DNA of 60,554 nt from Burkholderiales bacterium (GTDB taxonomy: Bacteria > Pseudomonadota > Gammaproteobacteria > Burkholderiales > Burkholderiaceae_C), in assembly GCA_025360385.1 (NCBI GenBank), contig JANYCG010000217.1:1-60554 (forward strand), given 5' to 3'. Both the position numbers and the translations under genes were made by a program. Below are positions 42,330 through 51,976 of the stretch, in pieces. Under the pieces are notes generated by a model that saw only the letters and a program-made list of their open reading frames with translations, did not search any database and was not told the DNA's origin. How positions within the stretch are numbered: position 1 is the stretch's first letter; each line of letters begins with the position of its first letter.

Positions 42330-43862
42330 ATGCCAAGCGCCTCCCCATCGCAAATCTGCCGCATTCTGGTCGTCGACGACGAGCCCGATTTGCGCACGCT
42401 GTACGAACTGACCCTATTGCGTGAAGGGTTTCGGGTTGAGGCGGCTGCCAGCGTGCAGGAAGCCCGCCAGGTGCTTAGCCGCCAGCAGTTTGAAGTCGTC
42501 ATCACCGACATGCGCCTGCCCGATGGCATGGGACTGCAATTGCTGAATGACATCAAGGTGGAGCAGCGCAACGAACGTTGCGTTGTCATCACCGCTTATG
42601 GCTCCGCTGAAAACGCGGTCGAGTCGCTCAAGGCGGGGGCCTTTGACTACCTGACCAAGCCGGTTGACCTGAAGCAGTTTCGCGCCGTCATCGCGTCAGC
42701 TGCGCAGGCTGCATTGCAAGCCCCCGCGTCTCAGTCCTACCGACAGCCCATCGTGCCAAACGGCAAAGATTCACGCCCCCGGGGGGCATCCAGCCAGGGC
42801 CTGCTTGAATCCGGGGACGCGGCTTTGCAACGCCTGGTGGGTGATTCGGCGGTGATGACCCAAGTCAAGGAACGGATTGCCAAAGTGGCTAGAAGCATGG
42901 CGCCAGTCCTGGTGCGGGGCGAGACGGGCACCGGCAAAGAACTGGCGGCCAAGGCCCTGCATGCCAACAGCCACCGCTGGGCCGGCCCGATGGTGGCCGT
43001 CAATTGCAGCGCCATTCCTGAAAATCTTCTGGAGAGCGAATTTTTTGGCGCCAAGAAAGGCGCCTACACAGGGGCAGTCAAAGACCGGATCGGGTTCTTT
43101 CAAGCGGCATCGGGCGGCACTTTGTTTCTGGATGAAATTGGCGACCTTCCCCTGTCAATGCAGTCCAAACTTTTACGGGCGATCCAGGAGCGCAGCGTTC
43201 GTCCGGTAGGTGCCACAGCGGAAGAAAATGTCGATGTCAGGCTGGTCAGTGCGACCCACCGCGATCTGGCCAGGGACGTGCAAAGCGGGCGGTTTCGGCA
43301 GGATCTCTATTACCGGCTCAACGTGATAGAAATTTACATTCCTGCACTGCGCGATCGCATTGAAGATTTGCCCTTGTTGTGCGAGGCCTTGCTCAAAGGC
43401 ATCGCGGCGCAAGCAGGCATTGAACCTGTGCGGATGTCCCGTTTGATGCTCGAACAGCTCATGGCGCAACCTCTGGTGGGCAACGTCAGGGAACTGGAAA
43501 ACCTGTTGCACCGTGCAGTCGCCTTGTGTGATTCTGACGAGCTTGAAATTGATTTGGGACACGACCAAACTCTGCCGACTCCGATGGCGGACGATGTTCT
43601 GCCGACCACGCAGCCGGCGTCGTTGGGTGCGCTGACAGTGGCCGCCCAGGATGGCATTCCACCCGACTTGCAGGAGCATCTGGACAAGCAGGAGCGGGAC
43701 ATCCTGGCAAGGACGTTGCTGGAGACAGGGTACAACCGAACCGCGGCAGCCACGCGGCTCGGCCTGAGTCTGCGCCAGATTCGATATCGCATCGCGCGAT
43801 TGGGCATTGATGTGCCACACGGCGTTGACGCCAGCGCCGACACCCGTGACGATGCCGCCTGA
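42330..43862 (+). CDS. pilR: Sigma-54-dependent response regulator PilR
   Basis: A 510-residue NtrC-family activator. The receiver domain (residues 1-120) has the acidic pocket VVDDEP, the phosphoacceptor Asp in VVITDMRLPDG, and the Lys in YLTKPVD. The AAA+ domain has Walker A GETGTGKE, the GAYTGA sigma-54 loop (KKGAYTGAVKDR) and LFLDEIGDLP. A Fis-type HTH lies at the C-terminus (YNRTAAATRLGLSLRQIRYR). It overlaps ampD by 11 nt. Confidence 0.95.
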   Translation: MPSASPSQICRILVVDDEPDLRTLYELTLLREGFRVEAAASVQEARQVLSRQQFEVVITDMRLPDGMGLQLLNDIKVEQRNERCVVITAYGSAENAVESLKAGAFDYLTKPVDLKQFRAVIASAAQAALQAPASQSYRQPIVPNGKDSRPRGASSQGLLESGDAALQRLVGDSAVMTQVKERIAKVARSMAPVLVRGETGTGKELAAKALHANSHRWAGPMVAVNCSAIPENLLESEFFGAKKGAYTGAVKDRIGFFQAASGGTLFLDEIGDLPLSMQSKLLRAIQERSVRPVGATAEENVDVRLVSATHRDLARDVQSGRFRQDLYYRLNVIEIYIPALRDRIEDLPLLCEALLKGIAAQAGIEPVRMSRLMLEQLMAQPLVGNVRELENLLHRAVALCDSDELEIDLGHDQTLPTPMADDVLPTTQPASLGALTVAAQDGIPPDLQEHLDKQERDILARTLLETGYNRTAAATRLGLSLRQIRYRIARLGIDVPHGVDASADTRDDAA

Positions 43863-44448
43863 AAAACGGACTATTGCGCCCGATGCGCTGCCTGTGTGGC
43901 AGGCTGGCTGGTATCACTTCGCGCGGCGAGTGGATTCACCCAACTATGGGCCAAGGCCCGCATTGGCCCAAATTGACCTCATCGTGATCCATTCAATCAG
44001 TCTGCCACCAGGGCAGTATGGCGGCGACGACGTAGAGCGGCTGTTCACCAACCAGCTGGACTGGTGTCAGCATCCTTATTTCCAGCAGATCAAGGAATTG
44101 CAGGTGTCGGCGCATTTTTATGTGCGCCGCAACGGTGAGTTGCTGCAATTCGTCAGTTGTGACGACCGCGCCTGGCACGCCGGCGCGTCGCTTTATCGCG
44201 GTCGGAACAATTGCAACGACGACTCGATTGGCATTGAACTGGAAGGGGTCGAAGGGCAAAGTTTTGAGGCCGCTCAGTACGAGACCCTGATTGCAGTTTG
44301 CGCGAGCCTGGCGCAGCACTATCCGGTGCGCCACGTCGCTGGCCATGAACACATTGCGCCAGGACGCAAGGCGGATCCGGGAAGCGGCTTCAACTGGGTT
44401 TTATTGCAACAGTCGCTGGCCTGGCCTGATCAGTATTTTCCCGAATAA
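43852..44448 (+). CDS. ampD: 1,6-anhydro-N-acetylmuramyl-L-alanine amidase AmpD
   Basis: Cytoplasmic zinc amidase that cleaves anhydro-muropeptides in cell-wall recycling. The 198 residues lack a signal peptide, as expected for AmpD. Zinc ligands are visible in IVIHSISLP, in CDDRAWHAGAS, and in GHEHIAPGRKADPG, which also contains the catalytic region. ATG 43852 overlaps the pilR stop by 11 nt. The next 350 nt are the nrdA regulatory region. Confidence 0.95.
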   Translation: MPPEKRTIAPDALPVWQAGWYHFARRVDSPNYGPRPALAQIDLIVIHSISLPPGQYGGDDVERLFTNQLDWCQHPYFQQIKELQVSAHFYVRRNGELLQFVSCDDRAWHAGASLYRGRNNCNDDSIGIELEGVEGQSFEAAQYETLIAVCASLAQHYPVRHVAGHEHIAPGRKADPGSGFNWVLLQQSLAWPDQYFPE

Positions 44449-44667
44449 CTCGCATACACCTTGGCCGGTTTTACAACTGAATCGGCGTGAATGCCGGCCA
44501 TCCGCCGAACGCCCGGCAGTGCCACAAAGTCCCAATAACAAAGGCCCGCACCGGCGCGCTGAAGGCTGCATGCGGCTTGCGCAATGAAACAGTCGCACAG
44601 GCCTTATGGGCAATAGATTTTTTGCGATATAACCTGCACCGCGCCACATGACAAGAAGACTGCCAGT

Positions 44668-44715
44668 ACACTACCTGTAGTGCCTTGCACTGGATTCACA
44701 CACCATATATAGTGT
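44668..44715 (+). promoter_or_regulatory. Double NrdR box on the nrdA promoter
   Basis: Two 16-bp NrdR-like boxes, ACACTACCTGTAGTGC (44668-44683) and ACACCATATATAGTGT (44700-44715), start 32 bp apart, about three helical turns. They overlap a plausible promoter, TTGCAC (44685-44690) and TATAGT (44708-44713) with 17-bp spacing. NrdR represses ribonucleotide reductase genes when dATP is high. The rest of the 44449-44799 gap shows only a weak inverted repeat TGGCCGG/CCGGCCA after ampD. Confidence 0.9.
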
Positions 44716-44799
44716 GTTCTGGGTTGGCGAACAGGCTGCGAGCGATCACTCGGCCCCAATGAATTAAAACTGAACCCTCTTGCCGGAGTCAAAGAAAAA

Positions 44800-47778
44800 A
44801 TGCAAATTACAAGCAACATACCAACCGCCTTGGCCAGCCGAGCCCAAGCCCGGCCTGCGGTCGGCGCATCACCCGCAATGTCAGTCAACGCACTCGAGCA
44901 TTACCAGATCATCCGGCGCAATGGCGGCGTGGTGGCCTTTGAACCCAACAAGATCGCCGTGGCCATGATGAAGGCCTTTCTGGCGGTGCATGGCACCCAG
45001 GGCGCCGCGTCTGCCAGTGTGCGTGAAATGGTTGACGGGTTGACCCAGGCCGTGATCCGGGCATTGGTACGCTCACGTCCTGGTGGCGGCACGTTTCACA
45101 TTGAAGATGTGCAAGACCAGGTGGAACTCGGCCTGATGCGCGCGGGCCATCACGAAATTGCGCGCGCCTACGTGTTGTACCGTGAAAAACGCAGCCAGGA
45201 ACGCGTGAAAGTTGTGGCTCAAGAGGCCCCAAAACTGCCCCTGTTGCACGCCATGGACGCAGGTCGGCGCATTGTGCTGGACTTGAATCACCTCAAAGGC
45301 TTGATTACCTCAGCCTGCGCCGGACTGGGCGCCGATGTCAAGCCAGATCCCATCATGGCCGAAACCATGCGCAACCTTTACGACGGCGTGCCAATGGACG
45401 AAGTCTACAAAGCCTCCGTTCTCGCTGCGCGCACCCTGATTGAAAAAGACCCTGACTACACCTATGCCACCGCCCGCCTGCTATTTCACACCATTGCCAA
45501 GGAAGTGCTCGGCAAAGAGGTGAGCCAGGCTGAGATGAGCCAAGCCTATGTGGACTACTTTCCGGAGTTCATCAAAAAAGGCGTCACCAACGAGCTGCTG
45601 GATGAAAAACTCCAGCAGTTTGATTTGAAACGCCTGGGACTGGCGCTCAAGGCGGACCGCGATTTGAAATTTGACTACCTCGGTTTGCAAACCCTCTACG
45701 ACCGTTATTTTTTGCACGTGGGCAAATCGCGCATTGAATTGCCGCAGGCGTTTTTCATGCGGGTGGCGATGGGCCTGTCGCTCAATGAAATCGACCGCGA
45801 GGCGCGCGCCATCGAGTTTTATGAAGTGCTCTCCAGTTTCGACTTCATGTCCAGCACGCCGACACTGTTCAACAGCGGCACCCTGCGCTCACAACTGTCC
45901 AGCTGTTATTTGACGACTGTCCCGGACGACCTGGATGGCATCTACGAATCGATCAAAGAAAACGCCCTGCTGTCGAAATTTGCCGGTGGGCTGGGCAACG
46001 ACTGGACCCGCGTGCGGGCGCTTGGCAGCCACATCAAAGGCACCAACGGCGAGTCCCAAGGCGTGGTGCCCTTCCTCAAGGTAGTCAACGACACGGCAGT
46101 TGCGGTGAACCAGGGCGGCAAACGCAAAGGCGCGGTTTGCACCTATCTCGAAACCTGGCATCTCGACATCGAGGAGTTTCTGGAACTGCGCAAAAACACG
46201 GGCGATGACCGCAGGCGCACCCATGACATGAACACGGCCAACTGGATCCCTGATCTGTTCATGCGCCGCGTCATGGAAAAAGGCCAATGGACCCTGTTCT
46301 CGCCCAGCAATGTGCCAGACTTGCACGACAAATTCGGCGCCGATTTTGAACGGGCCTACGTCGCCTATGAAGAAAAAGCCTCGCGCGGCGAAATCAAGCC
46401 CGCGCGCACGCTTCAGGCGGCAGACCTGTGGCGCAAGATGCTCACTATGCTGTTTGAAACCGGCCATCCGTGGATCACCTTCAAGGATGCCTGCAACGTA
46501 CGCTCACCTCAGCAGCATGTGGGTGTCGTGCATTCATCCAACCTGTGCACCGAGATCACACTGAATACCAGCGACACCGAAACGGCCGTCTGCAATCTCG
46601 GGTCAGTCAACCTGTTACAGCACTTGATGGACGTCCCACAGGGCGATGCCAGTGGCGCTTTGAAGGTGCTGGATCATCACAAGCTGCAAAAGACCATCAC
46701 GACGGCCATGCGCATGCTCGACAACGTGATTGACATTAATTATTACGCCGTCAAGAAAGCCCGCGACTCCAACATGCGCCACCGCCCAGTCGGTCTTGGC
46801 GTCATGGCTTTCCAGGACAGCCTCTACGAACTTCGCATTCCCTATGCGAGCGATGAAGCGCTTGCTTTCGCCGACCAGTCGATGGAAGCGATTTGTTATT
46901 ACGCCTACCAGGCCTCCACTGAGCTAGCCCGCGAACGTGGCCAGTATTCAAGTTACAAAGGATCTCTTTGGGATCAAGGCATCTTGCCAATCGACACACT
47001 GGCCCTGCTTGAAAAGGAACGTGGCGGTTATGTTGAGGTGGATCGGTCTTCAACCCTTGACTGGGATGCCCTGCGCCAAAAAATCGCACGGGACGGCATG
47101 CGCAATTCCAATTGTGTGGCAATTGCCCCCACAGCGACCATCTCCAACATCATCGGGGTCGATGCATCGATCGAGCCGTGTTTTGGAAACCTGTCGGTCA
47201 AATCCAATTTGTCTGGCGAGTTCACCATCATCAACGGCAAGCTTGTCCGTGACCTCAAACGTCTGGGGCTTTGGGACGACGTGATGGTGATGGACTTGAA
47301 ACACTTTGATGGCTCCTTGAGTCCAATCGATCGTGTGCCGGCCGACATCAAGGCGCTTTATGCGACCGCCTTTGAAGTGGAAACCCGTTGGCTGGTGGAA
47401 GCGGCAGCGCGCCGCCAAAAATGGATTGACCAAGCCCAATCTCTCAACATTTATATGGCTGGCGCTTCGGGCAAAAAACTTGATGACACCTACAAACTGG
47501 CTTGGGTTCGTGGCCTGAAAACCACCTACTACCTTCGCACCATGTCAGCCACTCACGCTGAAAAATCCACGGTGTCTTCTGGTCGGATGAATGCCGTGTC
47601 GTCAGGCCATGGCGACGGGCCGATGGTTCACGGCAAGAGCCTTGGCAATAAAAATTCAATGAGCGCGCTGGATGTGGCGGCCGCTGCGGCAATTCAGCAA
47701 ATGGAGATGGCGACCCATGCCGCCACCGACATTAAATTTTGCGGCGTTGATGACCCAACATGCGAGTCGTGCCAGTGA
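44800..47778 (+). CDS. nrdA: Ribonucleoside-diphosphate reductase, alpha subunit (class Ia)
   Basis: Catalytic subunit making deoxyribonucleotides. At 992 residues it is longer than E. coli NrdA (761) because of an N-terminal extension and a longer middle. An N-terminal ATP-cone (YQIIRRNGGVVAFEPNKIAVAMMKAF, from about residue 35) gives dATP feedback control. Substrate-site segments include STPTLFNSGTLRSQLSSCYL, SSNLCTEITLN and ANWIPDLFM. The C-terminal tail CGVDDPTCESCQ carries the redox cysteines. It is followed by nrdB after 176 nt. Confidence 0.96.
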   Translation: MQITSNIPTALASRAQARPAVGASPAMSVNALEHYQIIRRNGGVVAFEPNKIAVAMMKAFLAVHGTQGAASASVREMVDGLTQAVIRALVRSRPGGGTFHIEDVQDQVELGLMRAGHHEIARAYVLYREKRSQERVKVVAQEAPKLPLLHAMDAGRRIVLDLNHLKGLITSACAGLGADVKPDPIMAETMRNLYDGVPMDEVYKASVLAARTLIEKDPDYTYATARLLFHTIAKEVLGKEVSQAEMSQAYVDYFPEFIKKGVTNELLDEKLQQFDLKRLGLALKADRDLKFDYLGLQTLYDRYFLHVGKSRIELPQAFFMRVAMGLSLNEIDREARAIEFYEVLSSFDFMSSTPTLFNSGTLRSQLSSCYLTTVPDDLDGIYESIKENALLSKFAGGLGNDWTRVRALGSHIKGTNGESQGVVPFLKVVNDTAVAVNQGGKRKGAVCTYLETWHLDIEEFLELRKNTGDDRRRTHDMNTANWIPDLFMRRVMEKGQWTLFSPSNVPDLHDKFGADFERAYVAYEEKASRGEIKPARTLQAADLWRKMLTMLFETGHPWITFKDACNVRSPQQHVGVVHSSNLCTEITLNTSDTETAVCNLGSVNLLQHLMDVPQGDASGALKVLDHHKLQKTITTAMRMLDNVIDINYYAVKKARDSNMRHRPVGLGVMAFQDSLYELRIPYASDEALAFADQSMEAICYYAYQASTELARERGQYSSYKGSLWDQGILPIDTLALLEKERGGYVEVDRSSTLDWDALRQKIARDGMRNSNCVAIAPTATISNIIGVDASIEPCFGNLSVKSNLSGEFTIINGKLVRDLKRLGLWDDVMVMDLKHFDGSLSPIDRVPADIKALYATAFEVETRWLVEAAARRQKWIDQAQSLNIYMAGASGKKLDDTYKLAWVRGLKTTYYLRTMSATHAEKSTVSSGRMNAVSSGHGDGPMVHGKSLGNKNSMSALDVAAAAAIQQMEMATHAATDIKFCGVDDPTCESCQ

Positions 47779-47891
47779 GCGCCATGCAGGCCATTGCAAG
47801 ATTGCTGGGCGCAGGCATTCGACCGGTATGAGGCGGCAAAACTTGACAATCAATTCGATAGCGATGCAATTGAACAACACAACGCGCCGAT

Positions 47892-47921
47892 GAAATGAAT
47901 GATTGCTTTTCAATTCATTTC
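47892..47921. other. Inverted repeat in the nrdA-nrdB gap
   Basis: Perfect 9-bp arms GAAATGAAT / ATTCATTTC with a 12-nt loop, ending 33 nt before the nrdB start. It is AT-rich and has no T run of terminator type. It may be an operator or an mRNA element setting nrdA:nrdB ratio. The rest of the 176-nt gap holds a TTGACA-like hexamer near 47843 but no convincing -10. Confidence 0.5.
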
Positions 47922-47954
47922 TCTGCTCTGATAATCTGCTAACTGGAACTATTT

Positions 47955-49172
47955 ATGTTGACCTGGGACGAAGAAATCAAGCCCACTCCGAATCTGCAAT
48001 CCGCACACGGCTCCCACGCAAGCCGTATGGTTCCCTTACCCCAAATTGTTGGCCATCCCGCCGTGACGACGCGTGTGCTTGACGACGGCGCCGTCGTTGG
48101 CGTTGGGGTGCCGCCTGATGCGGCTCCTCTTTCCCGCAACAGCGCAGTTGCTCCGCGCCGGGTCAACGCAGCAGACAAACGCATCATCAACGGCAAGACC
48201 GATGTCAACCAGTTGGTGCCGTTCAAGTACAAATGGGCCTGGGAGAAATACCTCGCAAGTTGCGCCAATCACTGGATGCCCCAAGAAGTCAACATGACGC
48301 GGGACATCGCGTTGTGGAAAGATCCAAATGGTCTGACCGAAGACGAACGGCGCATCGTCAAACGCAACCTTGGCTTTTTCGTCACGGCTGATTCATTGGC
48401 CGCCAACAACATCGTGTTGGGCACCTACCGCCACATCACGGCGCCCGAGTGCCGTCAGTTCTTGTTGCGCCAGGCTTTTGAAGAGGCCATCCACACCCAC
48501 GCCTACCAGTACATTGTCGAGTCGCTCGGCCTGGATGAGAGCGAGATCTTCAACGCTTATAACGAAGTCAAGTCCATTCGTGACAAGGACGAGTTCCTGC
48601 TGCCGTTTATCGCAGCCATCATGGATCCGCATTTCCACACGGGCACCCCTCAAACCGACCAGACACTTCTGAAGTCGCTGATCGTTTTTGCCTGCTTGAT
48701 GGAAGGCTTGTTCTTCTATGTCGGATTTACCCAGATTTTGGCTCTGGGCCGCCAAAACAAGATGACCGGCGCGGCGGAACAATACCAATACATCCTGCGT
48801 GACGAATCCATGCATTGCAATTTTGGCATTGACCTGATCAATCAGCTCAAGGCTGAAAACCCGATGTTGTGGACTACTGAATTCAAATCCGAAATTCGTG
48901 CCTTGTTTGAGCAAGCCGTTGAACTCGAATACCGTTACGCTGAAGACACCATGCCACGCGGTGTTCTTGGCATGAACGCGTCAATGTTCAAAGGCTACCT
49001 TCGCTACATTGCCAACCGCCGCGCCACACAGATTGGCTTGGAAGCGCTTTACCCCAATGAAGAGAATCCATTTCCCTGGATGAGCGAGATGATTGACCTC
49101 AAGAAAGAGCGCAATTTCTTTGAAACCCGCGTGATTGAATACCAGTCTGGCGGAGCCCTTTCCTGGGATTGA
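47955..49172 (+). CDS. nrdB: Ribonucleoside-diphosphate reductase, beta subunit (class Ia)
   Basis: Radical-generating subunit for NrdA. The 405 residues keep the diiron site. Asp is in NMTRDIALW, the Glu-x2-His-x3-Tyr set is in [13 protein letters not shown] (Tyr is the radical site), Glu is in CLMEGLFFY, and Glu/His in [11 protein letters not shown]. The first about 75 residues form a variable, Val/Pro-rich extension before the conserved [15 protein letters not shown]. Presence of the tyrosine marks class Ia and not Ic. Confidence 0.96.
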   Translation: MLTWDEEIKPTPNLQSAHGSHASRMVPLPQIVGHPAVTTRVLDDGAVVGVGVPPDAAPLSRNSAVAPRRVNAADKRIINGKTDVNQLVPFKYKWAWEKYLASCANHWMPQEVNMTRDIALWKDPNGLTEDERRIVKRNLGFFVTADSLAANNIVLGTYRHITAPECRQFLLRQAFEEAIHTHAYQYIVESLGLDESEIFNAYNEVKSIRDKDEFLLPFIAAIMDPHFHTGTPQTDQTLLKSLIVFACLMEGLFFYVGFTQILALGRQNKMTGAAEQYQYILRDESMHCNFGIDLINQLKAENPMLWTTEFKSEIRALFEQAVELEYRYAEDTMPRGVLGMNASMFKGYLRYIANRRATQIGLEALYPNEENPFPWMSEMIDLKKERNFFETRVIEYQSGGALSWD

Positions 49173-49220
49173 GTTTTTGATGTTGAAAAAAATGATTTCT
49201 AGATTGATGCAAATTGCCTA

Positions 49221-49321
49221 TGGTGCCGAAGGGCACGGCAGCAGTTTGCTCACCCGAGTTCATGGTGCTGGGCAATTGCCCAACACCATGAATCGCTTCA
49301 TGCACTCCAACTCGCATGAAG
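49221..49321 (+). other. Cluster of stem-loops upstream of the histone-H1-like gene
   Basis: Three consecutive inverted repeats lie between nrdB and the H1-like gene. GTGCC/GGCAC is at about 49223-49236. A 30-bp palindrome at 49261-49290 has arms CATGGTGCTGGGCAA / TTGCCCAACACCATG with one mismatch. CTTCATGC/GCATGAAG is at 49296-49321. None is followed by a T run. They probably form a structured leader or the nrdB mRNA 3' end. No protein-coding signal is evident. Confidence 0.6.
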
Positions 49322-49355
49322 TGCTCTTTGTTAATTGATCAAGGAGAAAACTGAA

Positions 49356-49802
49356 ATGGCAACTGCAACAAAACCGGCCGCAAAAAAGGCCGCTCCCGCG
49401 AAGAAAGCTGCACCAGCAAAAAAAGCTGCACCAGCGAAAAAGGCTCCTGCTAAAAAGGCAGCCGTGAAGAAAGCCGCTCCGGCCAAAAAGGCGCCTGCCA
49501 AAAAAGCTGCCGCCAAGAAAGGCGCTCCGGCCAAAAAAGCGCCTGCCAAAAAAGCCGCCGCCAAGAAAGCCGCTCCAGCTAAAAAAGCCGCCGCCAAAAA
49601 AGCGCCTGCCAAAAAAGCTGCTGCTGCCAAAAAGCCCGCTGCCAAAAAGCCAGCCGCCAAGAAAGCAGCCAAAAAGCCGGCTGCGAAGAAAGCCGCGAAA
49701 GCACCCGCTGCGAAAGCAGCGCCCGCACCCGCTGCTGCTGCGGCTCAGACCACTCTGAACCCGCAGGCCGCCTGGCCGTTTCCAACGGCCACCAAGCCGT
49801 AA
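49356..49802 (+). CDS. Histone H1-like nucleoid protein
   Basis: A 148-residue, extremely Lys/Ala/Pro-rich protein of KKAAPAKKA-type repeats (residues 5-130). It ends in a non-repetitive tail TTLNPQAAWPFPTATKP, a tail seen in Burkholderiales histone-H1-like proteins. It should bind DNA nonspecifically and compact the nucleoid. ATG 49356 has AAGGAG nine bases upstream. A strong terminator follows. The repeat tract is prone to length variation. Confidence 0.9.
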   Translation: MATATKPAAKKAAPAKKAAPAKKAAPAKKAPAKKAAVKKAAPAKKAPAKKAAAKKGAPAKKAPAKKAAAKKAAPAKKAAAKKAPAKKAAAAKKPAAKKPAAKKAAKKPAAKKAAKAPAAKAAPAPAAAAAQTTLNPQAAWPFPTATKP

Positions 49803-49821
49803 AACGCTGGCGGTATGGTTA

Positions 49822-49856
49822 AAAGCCCGATGTCGAAAGACCTCGGGCTTTTTTAT
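49822..49856 (+). terminator. Rho-independent terminator after the H1-like gene
   Basis: AAAGCCCGA pairs with TCGGGCTTT across a 12-nt loop and runs into TTTTTTAT. It lies 20 nt after the stop codon. Copy 10 of the dispersed repeat begins directly afterwards. Confidence 0.92.
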
Positions 49857-49858
49857 TT

Positions 49859-49902
49859 GCTATTAATAATTAAGCAAACAACTCAATATTAACGGGGACA
49901 TT
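49859..49902 (+). repeat. Dispersed AT-rich repeat, copy 10
   Basis: GCTATTAATAATTAAGCAAA, then GGGGACATTGACG 35 nt from its start. It lies between the H1-gene terminator and the convergent DUF3426 gene. The 5' palindrome is degraded but length and 3' core are intact. Confidence 0.85.
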
Positions 49903-49920
49903 GACGCGTTTTTTATCTCT

Positions 49921-50952
49921 CTAAGGATAAAACGCCAATACCCGGTATCCAGACACCCGGTCAGCGCCTGCACCGGGCCTCAGGTTGATCATCATGTTGC
50001 CCGACCATTCTGAATCAGCCAAAATCGTGCTGCCCGCCGGCATGAATTCAGACAGCGCGACCACGCGCCTTATGACGGCTTGATCTTGTGAATCCGTCAA
50101 TGTCATTTCAAGCGCGGGCGCTGCCAAATCATAAGGGGCAGAGTTTTTAAGCACCACACTCAAGCGATATGTGTCCAGGCGGATTTTGGCAAAGCTGGAG
50201 GCATCGATAGTGATTGCATCAATTTGCCGAAATGGTGAAACCTTGCAATTGAGCGGCCGGCAAGCCGACACGATCCACGCCCGTGCGCTGGGGTACAGCG
50301 CCGCAATCCGGTCGCGCTCATGCAGCAAAATTTGAAATGCCAACCCACCAGTCAGCGCAATGGCCACCAGGCACAACACAGCCTTGACCGATCGGCGCAT
50401 CCAGATTGACTGCGTTTGCCCTTGCTTGATAAACGATATTTCAGGGGCCTGTATGCCGCTGTCGGTGGCCTCGTCCTTCGCTGACCCTGCATCAGACAAA
50501 GCCGGCGCCGCGTCAAGCCAAGGGTCCTGGAACTGGCCTGCTGTGCCAGGATGAGTCTGAGCTGATGCGGCCGGATCTGCGCCTAGCTGGGTTTCCTCAG
50601 CCGCCACCGGGCCGGTGCGAACGCCATTCACCTTGGCGGGCACATTGGACATGTTTGCAGCAAAGCCTGTCGCTGCAAGGTCCGCCGCGACGACATTGAC
50701 ACCTGCCAGGTCGCCCCTCGATTCCGCAAAATCGGCAACAACCGACTCCGACGGCGCGTCCACCATCACCATTGGCGGCAGCGCTGAATCAGATGACAGC
50801 ATTGCCGCCTGCGGATTCAACAGCAATTGCGCAGAGGCGTCAAAAATTTCGGCACATTGCCCACAACGCACCCAGCCTTGCGAAATTCGCAATTGGTCGG
50901 GCACGACCCGAAACGCGGTTTTGCAGGCCGGGCAACGTGTAATGAGGCTCAT
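49921..50952 (-). CDS. DUF3426 protein with MJ0042-type zinc ribbon
   Basis: A 343-residue protein. The N-terminal zinc ribbon MSLITRCPACKTAFRV ... VRCGQC is followed by a long low-complexity linker. One membrane helix (SVKAVLCLVAIALTGGLAF, about residues 180-200) precedes a C-terminal DUF3426 domain (LRPGAGADRVSGYRVLAFYP end). The ribbon faces the cytoplasm. ATG 50952 gives the canonical zinc-ribbon start. It is downstream of accB-accC-prmA on the same strand. Function unknown. Confidence 0.88.
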   Translation of the reverse strand: MSLITRCPACKTAFRVVPDQLRISQGWVRCGQCAEIFDASAQLLLNPQAAMLSSDSALPPMVMVDAPSESVVADFAESRGDLAGVNVVAADLAATGFAANMSNVPAKVNGVRTGPVAAEETQLGADPAASAQTHPGTAGQFQDPWLDAAPALSDAGSAKDEATDSGIQAPEISFIKQGQTQSIWMRRSVKAVLCLVAIALTGGLAFQILLHERDRIAALYPSARAWIVSACRPLNCKVSPFRQIDAITIDASSFAKIRLDTYRLSVVLKNSAPYDLAAPALEMTLTDSQDQAVIRRVVALSEFMPAGSTILADSEWSGNMMINLRPGAGADRVSGYRVLAFYP

Positions 50953-51074
50953 AGACAAGTCATTGTAAAACGCCACCATCGCCGATCAGTCAATCAAAGT
51001 CAGAACAGTGCCTGGCGTCGCCACCGTGACGAACGCCAACGCAGGCCGATTCCGTGGCAGCGCCAAGCTCACGC

Positions 51075-51962
51075 TTAGAGCGTGGTCGTCATCAAGATCC
51101 AGCCGTCTTCGGAATCGCTCACCGCAAGCGGTGCGTAAGGGCGATAGGCATCTTTCAACTCGTCGGCCTGGCGTTCAAGAATGCCAGCCAGCACCAAAGA
51201 CCCACCGGACGCTACCCGTGCGCACAACAAGGGGGCCAGCAGCTTGAGTGGCGTCGCCAGAATGTTCGCCAGCACCGTCTGGTATTGCCCGCTAATTTGG
51301 TCCGGCAAGCCAACATTGAGTGCAACCCGATTGGCGCTGGCATTTTGCAGCGTCGACCCAACAGCCGCTGGGTCAATATCCACCGCGTCAACATCAACGG
51401 CACCGAACATTGCGGCGCCAATGGCCAAAATGCCGGAGCCGCAGCCATAGTCCAGCACACGCTTGCCCAGACCCGCCTTGCCCTGCCTAGCGATCCAGCG
51501 CAGGCACATGCGCGTGGTGGGATGGGTTCCGGTGCCAAACGCCAGGCCAGGATCCAGACGAATGATGGTTTTGGCATCAGCTGGCGGTTCATGCCAACTT
51601 GGCACGATCCAGAAATCTGCCGTGATATCCACTGGGCTGAACTGCGACTGCGTCAGCCGCACCCAATCCTGTTCTGGAACCGCATGGATGCCCACCAGCT
51701 TGCTGTCTGCAAAAAAATCTTGCGCGGACAACAATTGCGCGGCGTCCTTAGCCAATGCCTCAGTCGCATACAACGCCACCACGCGTGAACGTTGCCAGCC
51801 GTCCTGCGGCGGCGGCATCCCGGGCTCACCAAACAAGGCCTGTTCCGCCTCAGTCTGCGCATCAGCATCCTCCACGCTGACACTCAGGGCATCCAGCGCA
51901 TCCAGCGCATCGCTGATGGCTTCAACCCGCTCTTGTGGGCAAATCAGGCTAAGTTCGTGCAT
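51075..51962 (-). CDS. prmA: Ribosomal protein L11 methyltransferase
   Basis: Trimethylates ribosomal protein L11. The 295 residues have an N-terminal substrate-recognition domain and a SAM-binding domain with GLAFGTGTHPTTRMCL and VLDYGCGSGILAIGAAMFGA. The NANILA-type motif VLANILATPLKLLAPLL is also seen. The N-terminal part contains a small in-frame ALDALDALS repeat from a direct GCATCCAGC repeat. It is 14 nt from accC and 122 nt from the DUF3426 gene. Confidence 0.95.
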   Translation of the reverse strand: MHELSLICPQERVEAISDALDALDALSVSVEDADAQTEAEQALFGEPGMPPPQDGWQRSRVVALYATEALAKDAAQLLSAQDFFADSKLVGIHAVPEQDWVRLTQSQFSPVDITADFWIVPSWHEPPADAKTIIRLDPGLAFGTGTHPTTRMCLRWIARQGKAGLGKRVLDYGCGSGILAIGAAMFGAVDVDAVDIDPAAVGSTLQNASANRVALNVGLPDQISGQYQTVLANILATPLKLLAPLLCARVASGGSLVLAGILERQADELKDAYRPYAPLAVSDSEDGWILMTTTL

Positions 51963-51976
51963 GCATCAGGGCCGCG

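Noticed and set aside
49135-49338. 67-codon open frame between nrdB and the H1-like gene
   Set aside because: It overlaps the nrdB end, has no ribosome-binding site, and most of it is encoded by the stem-loop cluster.
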